Under the pieces are notes generated by a model. It was given only the letters and a program-made list of their open reading frames with translations. It had not been told where the DNA came from and made no database searches. Made by a program: the position numbers and the translations under genes. Shown one piece after another: positions 53,798-62,941 of a stretch of 64,000 bases of DNA. Source of the stretch: Wenyingzhuangia aestuarii (GTDB lineage Bacteria > Bacteroidota > Bacteroidia > Flavobacteriales > Flavobacteriaceae); assembly GCF_011927765.1 (NCBI RefSeq), contig NZ_JAATJG010000004.1, positions 124,001 to 188,000 on the forward strand, written 5' to 3'. Each line of letters begins with the position of its first letter. The stretch's first letter is position 1.

Positions 53798-55891
53798 TTA
53801 TAATTCTTGTGCTTGTATAGCGGTAATGATTACAGTGTTAAAAATATCGTCTACGGTACAACCTCTACTTAAATCGTTTACGGGTTTGTTTAATCCTTGT
53901 AACATAGGTCCAATGGCCAATGCTCCTGTTTCTCTCTGAATAGCTTTATAGGTATTATTTCCTGTATTTAAATCTGGAAAAACCAAAACGGTTGCTTTAC
54001 CTGCTACCTCTGAGTTTGGCATTTTACTTTTTGCTACTCCAGGATCTACAGCAGCATCATACTGTATAGGTCCCTCTACCTTTAAATCGGGTCTTTTTTG
54101 TTTTACAATTTCTGTAGCGGTTCTCACTTTATCTACTTGAGCTCCTTTTCCTGAAGATCCTGAAGAATAAGAAAGCATTGCTACCCTTGGTTCTATTCCA
54201 AAATTAGCGGCTGAATCTGCCGATGAAATAGCTATTTCTGCCAACTGTTCTGCTGTTGGATCTGGGTTAATGGCACAATCTCCAAAAATAGCTACTCTGT
54301 TTTCCATACACATAAAAAAGATAGATGAAACTACAGATACTCCTGGTTTCGTTTTTATAAACTGCAAAGCAGGTCTAATGGTATGTTGTGTAGTGTTTAC
54401 AGCTCCAGAAACCATTCCGTCTACCATTCCTTTATGCACCATCATCGTTCCAAAATAAGATACATCTGTCATGGTATCTTTGGCCATGTCTAAATTCATT
54501 CCTTTATGCTTTCTTAATTCGTAAAGCGTATTGGTAAAATCTTCAAAATGTTCAGATTCTATAGGATTGATGACTTTAATTTTTTCAAAATTAATAGCGA
54601 CGTCTATTTTTTCTGCTTTAACTTTTAACTCATCTATATTTCCTAATAAAACAATATCAACAATATTTAAAGTCGCCAACATTGCTGCTGCTTCTAAAAT
54701 ACGCGGATCGTTTCCTTCTGGTAGAACAATTCTCTTTTTTGTTTTACTAGCTCTATCAATCATATTGTATTGGAACATCTTAGGTGTCATTCCGTTTACC
54801 TTAAAATTGATTAATTTATTGGTTAAATCTTCGGTAGGAACGTATTTATCAAAAATTCTAAGCGATGCTAAAATCTTATCTGTATTCTCTGAATAAATTT
54901 GTGCTTGTACATTGGCTACATCTGTAGTAGCCTCAAAAGTTCCTGTTTTTACTGATAAAATTGGCACTACATCAGACAAACCATCAATTAATTTTAAAAT
55001 TGTTTTTTCTGGTTTTAAGCCTCCTGTTAATACAATTCCAGATACTTTAGGATAATTTTTAGAGCTGTTTGCCTGTAAAGAACCTAAAATAATATCGGCT
55101 CTATCTCCAGGAGTTACCACCAAATAATTATCTACATAATGTTCTAAGTGGTTTCTTAACTGCATAGCTCCTACTCCGTAAGCACTAATAGGGTTGTTTA
55201 ATCCGTTTTCTCCAAACAAAACCTCAGCATTTAATTCTCTTACAATTTCTGCTACCGTTGGGCTAGATAATTTATTAGAATAAGGAATTACAGATTTAAC
55301 AACAGACTTAGGTAATATGTTGTCTAAATGATTTTCAATCATTTCTTTGTGATTCTTATTCGCCTTGTTTATAATAACCGACAATACATTTACTTGATCA
55401 TTAATAAAGGTATCGTATATTAATTTGGTGTTTTCTATTAAATCGTGTACCGAAATTCCTTTTTTAGCCTTACTAATAATCAATGCAGGAATTCCTAAGT
55501 TTTTGGCAATCATTACGTTTAACTCAGCCTCATACGAAGTAGCATCTCCTTCAAAATCAGTCCCTTCTACCAAAACAAAATCATATTTAGATTCCATTTT
55601 TTTGTAGCGTTTGATAATTGTATCTATAATTTCTCCGCTTTTTCCCTGATTTCTTTTAGTGATGACTTCTTTACCTGTAAACACAAAAGCATCTTTGTAG
55701 TCAATATCTAAATCAAAGTGAGACAAAATGGTCTCTATATGAAAATCTTTTTGACTTTTCCCGATAGTAATTATAGGTTTTAAATATCCTACTTTAGTTG
55801 TTTTTCCTAACAACAATCGCATTAAACCAAGGGTTACAATAGATTTCCCACTGTTAGAATGTGAAGCTGCAATGTAGATGGCTTTACTCAT
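53798..55891 (-). CDS. pta: Phosphate acetyltransferase (long form)
   Basis: Converts acetyl-CoA and phosphate to acetyl phosphate. The 697 residues show the long three-domain form: an N-terminal BioD/CobQ-like P-loop domain (AASHSNSGKSIVTLGLMRLL), a DRTGG domain (about 210-320), and the C-terminal catalytic domain from about 375 (RIVLPEGNDPRILEAAAML, VSGAVNTTQHTIRPALQFI, MLSYSSGSSGKG). Motifs are complete. It heads pta-ackA with a good promoter 20 bp upstream. Confidence 0.96.
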   Translation of the reverse strand: MSKAIYIAASHSNSGKSIVTLGLMRLLLGKTTKVGYLKPIITIGKSQKDFHIETILSHFDLDIDYKDAFVFTGKEVITKRNQGKSGEIIDTIIKRYKKMESKYDFVLVEGTDFEGDATSYEAELNVMIAKNLGIPALIISKAKKGISVHDLIENTKLIYDTFINDQVNVLSVIINKANKNHKEMIENHLDNILPKSVVKSVIPYSNKLSSPTVAEIVRELNAEVLFGENGLNNPISAYGVGAMQLRNHLEHYVDNYLVVTPGDRADIILGSLQANSSKNYPKVSGIVLTGGLKPEKTILKLIDGLSDVVPILSVKTGTFEATTDVANVQAQIYSENTDKILASLRIFDKYVPTEDLTNKLINFKVNGMTPKMFQYNMIDRASKTKKRIVLPEGNDPRILEAAAMLATLNIVDIVLLGNIDELKVKAEKIDVAINFEKIKVINPIESEHFEDFTNTLYELRKHKGMNLDMAKDTMTDVSYFGTMMVHKGMVDGMVSGAVNTTQHTIRPALQFIKTKPGVSVVSSIFFMCMENRVAIFGDCAINPDPTAEQLAEIAISSADSAANFGIEPRVAMLSYSSGSSGKGAQVDKVRTATEIVKQKRPDLKVEGPIQYDAAVDPGVAKSKMPNSEVAGKATVLVFPDLNTGNNTYKAIQRETGALAIGPMLQGLNKPVNDLSRGCTVDDIFNTVIITAIQAQEL

Positions 55892-55911
55892 AATGATTCA
55901 TTAGTTTTAAA

Positions 55912-55940
55912 CAAAAATAAGACATCAGAATAGTAAACAA
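55912..55940 (-). promoter_or_regulatory. Promoter of pta-ackA
   Basis: Minus strand TTG (55938-55940), 18-bp spacer, TATTTTTG (55912-55919), 20 bp before the ATG. Confidence 0.55.
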
Positions 55941-55985
55941 ACTAATATATGTCATACTTTTAAAATTATTTAAACTTAATTTAAA

Positions 55986-56510
55986 ATGATTTATATAGTA
56001 CTATTAAGAGGCATAAACGTTTCTGGAAAAAACAAAATGATCATGAAAGATTTTGTAAGCCTCTTAGCTAATGTTGATGAATTTACAAAAGTTAATAGCT
56101 ATATCCAAAGTGGAAATTTTGTAATTAAAAGTAATCTTAATACTGTTAAAGATATTTCCTTAATTATTAACAACGTTATTACAAACCACTACGGATATAA
56201 TATAGAAGTGTTTACCTACACTTTAACACATTTTAAAGAACTAGTAAATAAGCATCCTTTTGAAATTATTGACAAACGAAATTATGTTGTTTTCACCAAA
56301 AATGGGTCTCAAAATCCAAAGGGATTAGATCAAAAAAACTTTGGTAGCGACAACTATAGGGTTGATTCCCTAATTATACATATATGTTATGCCACAAAAT
56401 ACAGTGACTCTAAGTTAAATAACAACAGTATAGAAAAACTATTACAAACAACAGCTACTAGCCGAAACTGGAACACGGTTCAAAAATTAATAGCTATGGC
56501 TAGTGCATAA
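55986..56510 (+). CDS. DUF1697 family protein
   Basis: 174 residues. YIVLLRGINVSGKNKMIMKDF, YIQSGNFVIKS and ATSRNWNTVQKLIAMA are the DUF1697 signatures. The family is widespread and of unknown function; the fold is predicted alpha/beta. The protein is complete and cytoplasmic. It stands alone between divergent pta and a bidirectional terminator. Confidence 0.9.
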   Translation: MIYIVLLRGINVSGKNKMIMKDFVSLLANVDEFTKVNSYIQSGNFVIKSNLNTVKDISLIINNVITNHYGYNIEVFTYTLTHFKELVNKHPFEIIDKRNYVVFTKNGSQNPKGLDQKNFGSDNYRVDSLIIHICYATKYSDSKLNNNSIEKLLQTTATSRNWNTVQKLIAMASA

Positions 56511-56543
56511 AAAAAGCTCCAAATATACATGGAGCTTTTTTTA
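56509..56543 (+). terminator. Bidirectional terminator
   Basis: AAAAAGCTCC and GGAGCTTTTT form the stem between the convergent DUF1697 and FKBP-like genes. Confidence 0.85.
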
Positions 56544-56558
56544 TATTGATAAATTTTA

Positions 56559-57179
56559 TTATTCATCGTCATTTTCTATTTGACCTACAGATCTTAATAC
56601 AATTTTAAAGATTAATGTTTCATTTGCAGAAATTAAACCACTTCCAAAATTTTGATAAGCCAAACCTGAAGGAACAATCATTAACCCCTCTCCAGAATTG
56701 CTATATTGTCTTGGTAAAGTTGGATCATCTTCATTAGATTCACCTTCTTTAAAATTAGGTAATCCTACTTGCCATCCAGGTATTAAACCTGTTAAATCTA
56801 AAAATGCATCATTCACATCATTTTCTTGATACAATAGATTTTCTAAAGACGTTAACTTGTAAGTTATATTTACAATGTCATTAGCATCTGGACTATTTCC
56901 TGTACCCTCAACAGTCTCGTAAGTGTACATGGTATAATCAATATCTAAATAAGTAGTTTCTACAGCCTTTAAATTATCATCATTGGCTAAAGAAGTTTTT
57001 CCTTCAATCAAATCTTCAAACTGGTCACTATCGCTATCATAGTAATGAGTGGCCAAATAGGTGTCTATTTCTACTTTTTCTTTATTGTATTGTGCTACAT
57101 GGTCAAAAACCTCTGTACCTTCCTGACATCCAACAACTAAAACTGCAAAAGCAGCCATTATTATTTTTTTAAAATTCAT
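56559..57179 (-). CDS. FKBP-type peptidyl-prolyl isomerase lipoprotein
   Basis: 206 residues with a lipoprotein signal (AFAVLVVGC, Cys near 18). The FKBP domain is in the second half: DIVNITYKLTS, FLDLTGLIPGWQVGLPNFKEGE, GLMIVPSGLAYQNFGSG and ETLIFKIVL follow the family order, with an acidic insertion (NEDDPTLPRQYSNSGE). It should act on folding in the periplasm or at the cell surface. Some Bacteroidota gliding and secretion proteins are of this type, but nothing nearby links it to those. Confidence 0.85.
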   Translation of the reverse strand: MNFKKIIMAAFAVLVVGCQEGTEVFDHVAQYNKEKVEIDTYLATHYYDSDSDQFEDLIEGKTSLANDDNLKAVETTYLDIDYTMYTYETVEGTGNSPDANDIVNITYKLTSLENLLYQENDVNDAFLDLTGLIPGWQVGLPNFKEGESNEDDPTLPRQYSNSGEGLMIVPSGLAYQNFGSGLISANETLIFKIVLRSVGQIENDDE

Positions 57180-57250
57180 TATCTATTGTTTTACAACTCG
57201 CAATTTACAATTTTCATATCTTAGCCGAAAGAATCATTTACAAATAACTA

Positions 57251-57637
57251 ATGAGAATTGACAAATATTTATGGACCATTAGAATGTTTAAGACTCGATC
57301 TATAGCTACTGAGGCTTGTAAAAAAGGTCATGTTAAGATTAACAATGTTAATGCCAAACCTTCTAAAGATGTGTTTATTGGTGAAAAACTTATTGTTCGT
57401 AAAAATCAAATCAACTATCAGTTAGAAGTTTTAGACATTCCACCCAATAGAGTTGGAGCTAAATTGGTGGATCTTTACAGAAAAGACACCACTCTTAAAG
57501 AAGCTTTTGAACACGAAGACATGTTAAAGTTTGCCAAAGACTATTACCGACAAAAAGGTGCAGGTAGACCTAGTAAAAAAGACAGAAGAGATTTAGACGA
57601 ATACCAAGAAAATGGTACTTTTGACAACGAAAATTAA
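57251..57637 (+). CDS. S4 domain RNA-binding protein (Hsp15/RqcP type)
   Basis: 128 residues. The S4 domain covers residues 1-60 (MRIDKYLWTIRMFKTRSIATEACKKGHVKIN in motif order, then PSKDVFIGEKLIV). The C-terminal part is charged. The E. coli relative Hsp15 recycles stalled 50S subunits that carry peptidyl-tRNA, and RqcP acts in Ala-tailing. It is followed 10 bp later by a phosphoribosyltransferase gene, whose -7 box lies within the end of this gene. Confidence 0.9.
   Translation: MRIDKYLWTIRMFKTRSIATEACKKGHVKINNVNAKPSKDVFIGEKLIVRKNQINYQLEVLDIPPNRVGAKLVDLYRKDTTLKEAFEHEDMLKFAKDYYRQKGAGRPSKKDRRDLDEYQENGTFDNEN
57616..57623 (+). promoter_or_regulatory. -7 box inside the S4 gene, for the phosphoribosyltransferase
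   Basis: TACTTTTG, 24 bp before the ATG at 57648. It may add a separate promoter for the second gene. Confidence 0.4.
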
Positions 57638-57647
57638 ATTGACATCC

Positions 57648-58148
57648 ATGAACAAGTCTATTATATTAAACCATCAAGAAATCACACAAAAAACAAGAAG
57701 AATTGCTTTTCAAATATTGGAGAGTAACTGTGATACGGACGAAATTATTTTAGCAGGTATTAATGGAAATGGATTTATATTTGCAGAACACCTAAAAGAA
57801 CACTTACAAGAAATTAGTGATCTTAAAATTACTTTGTGTGAGTTAATTCTTGATAAAAAAAATCCGCTTACAGAAATTACTACAAGTATTCCTAAAGAAG
57901 CCTACCAAAATAAAAACTTGGTTTTAATTGATGATGTTTTAAGTTCTGGAAAAACGTTAATCTATGGTGTAAAACACTTTTTACAAGTTCCTTTAGCTTC
58001 TTTTAAAACAGCTGTTTTGGTAAACAGAAATCACAAACAATACCCCGTAAAAGCAGATTTTAAAGGATTATCTTTATCTACCTCTTTACAAGAGCATATA
58101 GAAGTAGATTTTAGTAAAGAAAATGATGCAATTGCTTATTTATGCTAA
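57648..58148 (+). CDS. Phosphoribosyltransferase family protein
   Basis: 166 residues from MNKSIILNHQEI. The PRPP loop LVLIDDVLSSGKT at 91-103 is the type I PRTase signature, and ILAGINGNGFIFAEHL supplies the pyrophosphate loop. It is closest in layout to PyrR/Hpt-like enzymes, which either attenuate pyr transcription or salvage bases; the role here is uncertain. A longer frame from 57612 overlaps the S4 gene and the -7 box and was not used. It ends 3 bp from convergent aroK. Confidence 0.87.
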   Translation: MNKSIILNHQEITQKTRRIAFQILESNCDTDEIILAGINGNGFIFAEHLKEHLQEISDLKITLCELILDKKNPLTEITTSIPKEAYQNKNLVLIDDVLSSGKTLIYGVKHFLQVPLASFKTAVLVNRNHKQYPVKADFKGLSLSTSLQEHIEVDFSKENDAIAYLC

Positions 58149-58151
58149 AAA

Positions 58152-58661
58152 TTAAATAGCAGCTATTATTTCTGAAGCAATGGTATTTACAGATTTGTTA
58201 TCTACAGATACGGCTACTTTGGCTTGTAAATAATAATGTCTTCTTTCAAACAAATGTTTACCAATAAACTCTGGTAAATCTTCATTGCTAATTCTAGCTA
58301 TTAAAGGTCTTTTGCTTTTTTCGGGAAGTAATCTGTCTACTAATGTTGGAATGTTTGCACTTAAATATACCGAGGTAGATTTCTGGTTGATTAATTCCAT
58401 ATTATTTCCAAAGCACGGAGTTCCACCTCCTAACGATAAAATAAATTCTTCTTTACCATCTAACAATTCTTGCAAACAAGTTGTTTCAAGTTTTCTAAAA
58501 TAGATTTCTCCTTTGGTAGAAAATATTTCAGCAATTAACATTCCTTCTTTCTCTTCTATATAATCATCTAAGTCTATTCTTTTAAACTTTAAATGATGAC
58601 TTAATGATTTTGAAATTGCAGATTTACCACACCCCATATACCCTAAAAGAACTAGTTTCAT
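58152..58661 (-). CDS. aroK: Shikimate kinase
   Basis: Phosphorylates shikimate in aromatic amino acid synthesis. 169 residues, with the P-loop GYMGCGKS at 7-14, the shikimate-binding LDDYIEEKEG, FRKLET and SLGGGTPCF, and the lid region with KRPLIARI. All family motifs are present. It converges on the phosphoribosyltransferase gene with only 3 bp between stops. Confidence 0.95.
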   Translation of the reverse strand: MKLVLLGYMGCGKSAISKSLSHHLKFKRIDLDDYIEEKEGMLIAEIFSTKGEIYFRKLETTCLQELLDGKEEFILSLGGGTPCFGNNMELINQKSTSVYLSANIPTLVDRLLPEKSKRPLIARISNEDLPEFIGKHLFERRHYYLQAKVAVSVDNKSVNTIASEIIAAI

Positions 58662-58745
58662 GTTTTTATACTTACCAAATTAGACCTCACAAATATCAAA
58701 GAAAAAAACAACCTAAAAAAAGTTTTCATGATTTAAAAAAAGCTC

Positions 58746-58753
58746 TATATTTG
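58746..58753 (+). promoter_or_regulatory. -7 box of tRNA-Lys
   Basis: TATATTTG, 10 bp before the mature tRNA 5' end. A TTTTC at about 58723 may stand in for the -33 element. Confidence 0.5.
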
Positions 58754-58763
58754 CACCCTCATT

Positions 58764-58836
58764 GACCTGGTAGCTCAGTTGGTAGAGCATCTCCCTTTTA
58801 AGGAGAGGGTCCTGGGTTCGAGCCCCAGCCCGGTCA
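58764..58836 (+). tRNA. tRNA-Lys (anticodon UUU) with an acceptor-stem mismatch
   Basis: A 73-nt tRNA. The D arm (AGCTCAGTTGGTAGAGC), the anticodon arm with loop CTTTTAA (UUU), and the T arm (CTGGG TTCGAGC CCCAG) are perfect. CCA is not encoded. The acceptor strands GACCTGG and CCCGGTC pair except at position 5:68, which is T opposite C; G at position 5 would restore pairing. The gene has a -7 box and its own terminator, so it looks expressed. Confidence 0.97.
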
Positions 58837-58838
58837 CA

Positions 58839-58872
58839 AAAAGCCTAACTTTAATTAGTTAGGCTTTTTTAT
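58839..58872 (+). terminator. Terminator of tRNA-Lys
   Basis: AAAAGCCTAACT and AGTTAGGCTTTT form a 12-bp stem followed by T residues. Confidence 0.88.
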
Positions 58873-58992
58873 TTCAAACTAGCTATTATCTTTTAAAAAA
58901 AAATCCCATCAAACTATTTTAGATTAGCAAAACAACAAACGATAAAAAAAAGTTAGTAACTAATAAAACAATTTAATTTGTAGTCTATACAA

Positions 58993-59022
58993 ACAAAAAA
59001 AGCCACTATTACTAGTGGCTCT
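58993..59022 (-). terminator. Terminator of glyA
   Basis: AGCCACTA and TAGTGGCT form the stem, followed on the minus strand by a T run. Confidence 0.8.
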
Positions 59023-59044
59023 TTTTAATATTAAGTTATTTAGA

Positions 59045-60319
59045 CTACCATTGGAACAATGGTCTATCTTGCATAAATTCATTTACTTTATTAGCAATAG
59101 TTTCTAATACATCTTCATTTTCAAAGTTATTAATTACTTCATCAATAAAGTTAGCAATTACAGCCATATCATCTTCTTTTAATCCACGAGTCGTAACTGC
59201 AGAAGCTCCTAAACGGATTCCAGAAGTTACAAACGGAGAACGAGTATCATAAGGGACCATGTTCTTGTTAACAGTAATATCAGCTTTTACCAACGCTTGT
59301 TCAGCATCTTTACCTGATAAGTTCTTATTTCTTAAGTCAATTAACATACAGTGGTTATCTGTACCTCCAGAAATAATTTTATAATCTTTAGCTACTAATT
59401 CTTTAGCCAATCTTGCAGCGTTCTTTTTTACTTGAACTTGGTAGTGTAAGTACTCATCTGTTAAAGCTTCTCCTAAAGCAATTGCTTTTGCAGCAATAAC
59501 ATGCTCTAAAGGTCCACCTTGCATTCCTGGGAATACTGCGCTGTTAAGCATTGCAGACATTTTCTTTAAACTTCCGTTTTTTAAAGTAAGACCATCTCTG
59601 TTATCAAAGTCTTTCCCCATCATAATCATTCCTCCTCTTGGACCTCTTAAAGTCTTGTGAGTAGTAGTTGTTACAAAGTGACAGTGAGGCATAGGATCGT
59701 TTAAGATTCCTTTTGCAATCATTCCAGATGGGTGAGAAATATCAGCTAATAAATAAGCTCCTACTTCATCAGCAATTTCTCTAAATTTTGCAAAATCAAT
59801 ATCTCTTGAGTAAGAAGATGCACCCGCAACAATCATTTTAGGTTTTTCTGCTTTTGCAATTTCTAAAATGTTATCGTAGTTTAAAACCTCAGTTTCTTTA
59901 TCTACACCATAGTGAACTGCCTTGTAAATTTTCCCTGAAAAGTTTACTGGAGAACCGTGTGTTAAGTGACCTCCGTGAGATAAGTCAAACCCTAAAATTT
60001 TATCTCCTGGCTCTAATACTGCAAAATACACTGCTGCATTTGCTTGAGATCCTGAGTGAGGCTGTACGTTTACGTATTCAGCACCATATAATTCTTTAGC
60101 TCTATCTATAGCTAGTTGCTCAACAATATCTACTACTTCACATCCTCCATAGTATCTTTTACCTGGATATCCTTCAGCATATTTATTTGTTAAAACAGAA
60201 CCTTGAGCTTCCATTACTTGTTCACTAACGAAGTTTTCAGAAGCAATCAATTCAATTCCTTTTAATTGTCTTTCTTTTTCGTCTTGAATTAAATCAAAAA
60301 TGATTTGATCACGTTTCAT
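59045..60319 (-). CDS. glyA: Serine hydroxymethyltransferase
   Basis: Interconverts serine and glycine with tetrahydrofolate, the main source of one-carbon units. In 424 residues: [60 protein letters not shown] and the PLP lysine in [15 protein letters not shown]. All are as expected. It is a single gene with its own promoter and terminator. No glycine or folate riboswitch was recognised in the short leader. Confidence 0.97.
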   Translation of the reverse strand: MKRDQIIFDLIQDEKERQLKGIELIASENFVSEQVMEAQGSVLTNKYAEGYPGKRYYGGCEVVDIVEQLAIDRAKELYGAEYVNVQPHSGSQANAAVYFAVLEPGDKILGFDLSHGGHLTHGSPVNFSGKIYKAVHYGVDKETEVLNYDNILEIAKAEKPKMIVAGASSYSRDIDFAKFREIADEVGAYLLADISHPSGMIAKGILNDPMPHCHFVTTTTHKTLRGPRGGMIMMGKDFDNRDGLTLKNGSLKKMSAMLNSAVFPGMQGGPLEHVIAAKAIALGEALTDEYLHYQVQVKKNAARLAKELVAKDYKIISGGTDNHCMLIDLRNKNLSGKDAEQALVKADITVNKNMVPYDTRSPFVTSGIRLGASAVTTRGLKEDDMAVIANFIDEVINNFENEDVLETIANKVNEFMQDRPLFQW

Positions 60320-60352
60320 ATTCTAGGTGTTTTTGAGGTTGAAAATGAATTG

Positions 60353-60386
60353 CAAAAATAATAAATATTTATTCATGCTTAACCAA
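60353..60386 (-). promoter_or_regulatory. Promoter of glyA
   Basis: Minus strand TTG (60384-60386), 23-bp spacer, TATTTTTG (60353-60360), 33 bp before the ATG. Confidence 0.5.
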
Positions 60387-60449
60387 AAGTAGTAAGAATA
60401 TATTTCTATAATATTCTTCTATTCAGAAAGCTATCCTTTATTGTGTTTT

Positions 60450-60482
60450 TTGATGGTACTAAAACAGAAAATTTTACTTTTG
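60450..60482 (+). promoter_or_regulatory. Promoter of the 387-residue lipoprotein gene
   Basis: TTG (60450-60452), 22-bp spacer, TACTTTTG (60475-60482), with a leader of about 80 nt. Confidence 0.55.
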
Positions 60483-60567
60483 TCTGCTAAAACTATAAAA
60501 GAACCTCATCATTTCTTTTCTGAAAGTTTGGCCTAAAAATTGGCTTAGCTTAAAAAACAATATTCTT

Positions 60568-61731
60568 ATGATAAAAAAACTACCTTTTTTCTTACTTTTT
60601 CTTTTTATGATGAGTTGTTCTGGGTTAAAAACTTCTCAAAAATATTTAGCACAAGGAAACTACGACCAAGCTATTCAGCAAGCTTTAACTTACTTACAAA
60701 GCAATAGGTATGGTAAAAAAGCTCCAGAATTTCATCAATTATTATTTGAATCTTACAACAAAGCTGTTGACAAAGACAAAAGAACTCTTGAATTTATAAA
60801 TCAAGATGTAAACCCAGAAAGTTTAGAGCGTAAATTTAATACGCTATTGCAATTAGAAAAAAGGCAAAATAAAATCCGTCCATTATTACCTATTGATGGC
60901 TTTCATTTTAAATTGGAAAACTATACCCGAGAAACATTAAGTGTTAGAGATCAACTTTCTGAATATTTATACAACAAAGCGAACAACAAGCTTGGTATGA
61001 ATGATAAGTTGATGGTTAGAGAAGCACATGATGATTTTAATTATTTACAAAAAATTAACCCTAACTATAAAAATGTACCAGAACTAGTGAACAAAGCTAG
61101 AGCAAAAGGAATGGATTATGTTTTGATAGATTTTAAAAACAAAACCGGAAAAGTAATTCCCAAAAGATTAGCCAACGATCTTTTAAATTTAAGCGAATAC
61201 AACTTAGATAATTACTGGGTAAGCTATCATAATTCTTTTGACAAGAAAATGAACTACGATTATGTAATGCTATTAACTTATGACGAAATAAACATTAGCC
61301 CAGAACGTATAAAAGAAACCTTGTTAGTAAAAGAAAAAGAAATTGTAGATGGTAAAAAATACGTGCTAGATGAAAAAGGAAATGTTAAAAAAGACGAAAA
61401 AGGAAACGATATTAAAGAAGATCGTTTGATAAAAGTTACAAGTTCTTTTCATCAGTTTTTACAAACCAAAAGCTGTAATGTAAAAGCTACGGCAAGTTTT
61501 TTAACATTTAAAAACAATCAACTACTTTCTAGCATTCCTTTAAATAGTGAATTTGTTTTTGAACATTATTATGCAAATCAAGAAGGAGACAAAAGAGCTT
61601 TATCTACCTTACACTTAAATATGTTAACTGGTAAAAAAATTCCATTTCCTACAAACAGTCAAATGATTTTAGACACTAGTAACGATGTAAAATCGCAACT
61701 TCAAAATATCTTAACTAAACAAAATTTCTAA
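60568..61731 (+). CDS. Lipoprotein of unknown function with TPR-like start
   Basis: 387 residues with a lipoprotein signal (FFLLFLFMMSC, Cys at 17). Residues about 20-60 look like one TPR-type helix pair (SQKYLAQGNYDQAIQQALTYLQ). A helical region to about 170 is followed by a strand-rich part (GMDYVLIDFKNKTGKVIP, NYDYVMLLTYDEINIS, CNVKATASFLTFKNNQLLSSI). I do not recognise the family. It seems complete, with a good promoter, and may be cotranscribed with the HAD phosphatase gene 57 bp downstream. Confidence 0.8.
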   Translation: MIKKLPFFLLFLFMMSCSGLKTSQKYLAQGNYDQAIQQALTYLQSNRYGKKAPEFHQLLFESYNKAVDKDKRTLEFINQDVNPESLERKFNTLLQLEKRQNKIRPLLPIDGFHFKLENYTRETLSVRDQLSEYLYNKANNKLGMNDKLMVREAHDDFNYLQKINPNYKNVPELVNKARAKGMDYVLIDFKNKTGKVIPKRLANDLLNLSEYNLDNYWVSYHNSFDKKMNYDYVMLLTYDEINISPERIKETLLVKEKEIVDGKKYVLDEKGNVKKDEKGNDIKEDRLIKVTSSFHQFLQTKSCNVKATASFLTFKNNQLLSSIPLNSEFVFEHYYANQEGDKRALSTLHLNMLTGKKIPFPTNSQMILDTSNDVKSQLQNILTKQNF

Positions 61732-61788
61732 CTACTTTTACCTCTTACACTATTTTAAAGAGTTAATTTTATTTTAAACCACAAGTCT

Positions 61789-62589
61789 ATGAAATACAAA
61801 ATGATTGTATTAGATATGGATGACACCTTATTAACGGACGATCATACCATATCAGACAGAAACAGAAAAGCCATTAAAGCTGCACAAGAAAAAGGTGTGT
61901 ATGTAGTATTGGCATCAGGAAGACCTACTGCAGCTATGACTAGCTATGCAAAAGAATTGGAATTAGACAAATACAACTCTTATATTATTTCTTTTAACGG
62001 AAGTCAAATTATAGACATGTCTACAGATAACTGTATTTTTGAACAAACTTTAGATGTAAAAGATATTCATGAATTGTTTGATTATAGTGAAGCAAACAAC
62101 ACTGCTTTTATTACTTACGAAAACGGTTCTATTATAGGAACTAAAGATTCTGAATATATAGATGTAGAAAAAAACATAACAGGAATGCTCTATATTAAAG
62201 TTCCAGATTTTAAAGCAAGCATTACTAAAAACTGTGTAAAATGTTTGCTATTAGAAGAACCTAGTTATTTAAAGACCGTAGAAGCTAAACTAAAAAAAAT
62301 TAGAACAGATTTAAGTATTTCTATGTCTAAGCCTTTTTTCTTAGAAGTAATGCCACAAGGAATAGACAAAGCTGCTACCTTAAACAGGTTAATTAAACAA
62401 TTAGGAATTGAGCAACACGAAACTATTGCTGTAGGAAATGCAGGAAATGATTTAACTATGGTAGAATTTGCTGGTTTGGGTGTTTGGGTAGACAATGTTA
62501 CTCCAGAACTAAGAGACAAAGCAGATGTTATTGTAGCCTCTAATAACCATGATGGTGTTGCAGAAGTTATAGAGAAATACATTTTATAA
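61789..62589 (+). CDS. Cof-type HAD-IIB phosphatase
   Basis: 266 residues. HAD motif 1 is LDMDDTLL (nucleophile Asp), motif 2 is LASGRPT, motif 3 is the Lys in DKAATLNRLI, and motif 4 is VGNAGNDLTMVEFAG. The large C2B cap lies between motifs 2 and 3. Such enzymes dephosphorylate sugar phosphates, flavin or pyridoxal phosphates; the substrate here is unknown. A strong terminator follows. Confidence 0.92.
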   Translation: MKYKMIVLDMDDTLLTDDHTISDRNRKAIKAAQEKGVYVVLASGRPTAAMTSYAKELELDKYNSYIISFNGSQIIDMSTDNCIFEQTLDVKDIHELFDYSEANNTAFITYENGSIIGTKDSEYIDVEKNITGMLYIKVPDFKASITKNCVKCLLLEEPSYLKTVEAKLKKIRTDLSISMSKPFFLEVMPQGIDKAATLNRLIKQLGIEQHETIAVGNAGNDLTMVEFAGLGVWVDNVTPELRDKADVIVASNNHDGVAEVIEKYIL

Positions 62590-62610
62590 ACACATTACTT
62601 ACTTAAAATC

Positions 62611-62650
62611 AATAGCCAATTAACAATAATCAAGTTAATTGGCTATTTTT
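62611..62650 (+). terminator. Terminator of the HAD phosphatase gene
   Basis: AATAGCCAATTAAC and GTTAATTGGCTATT form a 14-bp stem followed by a T run. Confidence 0.88.
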
Positions 62651-62690
62651 TTACATAGCTTTAACTTCTAGAAATCAGAAAATTAATATT

Positions 62691-62894
62691 ATGAAAAAAA
62701 GAATCTGTCCGTGTTGTACCTCAACACTGCGTTCTAAAAAACGCAAAAAGAAGTTTCTGAAACTATTATTTTTTGTTGAATTATTAAACTGTGCAAGATG
62801 TAGTACTTTTTATGCTTACCTAAAAGGACTAGATAAAACAATTTGCATTACTCAAGGAGTTTCAGAAGAAAACACAAAAGAAAGTGTTGCATAA
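62691..62894 (+). CDS. Small Cys-rich zinc-ribbon-like protein
   Basis: 67 residues. ICPCCTSTL near the N-terminus and NCARCSTFY near residue 37 form a CxxC...CxxC pattern typical of a zinc ribbon, separated by a very basic stretch (RSKKRKKKFLK). It lies between two terminators, so it is likely a separate small gene, although no good -7 box was seen. I do not recognise it. RNA or DNA binding is possible given the charge. Confidence 0.6.
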   Translation: MKKRICPCCTSTLRSKKRKKKFLKLLFFVELLNCARCSTFYAYLKGLDKTICITQGVSEENTKESVA

Positions 62895-62895
62895 A

Positions 62896-62922
62896 AAAAG
62901 CCACTCTATTGAGTGGCTTTTA
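62896..62922 (+). terminator. Bidirectional terminator
   Basis: AAAAGCCACTC and GAGTGGCTTTT form an 11-bp stem with a TATT loop. Confidence 0.85.
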
Positions 62923-62941
62923 TTTTTATTGAAAGAGATTG

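Noticed and set aside
60320-60567. Glycine or folate riboswitch upstream of glyA
   Set aside because: The predicted leader is only about 30 nt and shows no such structure.
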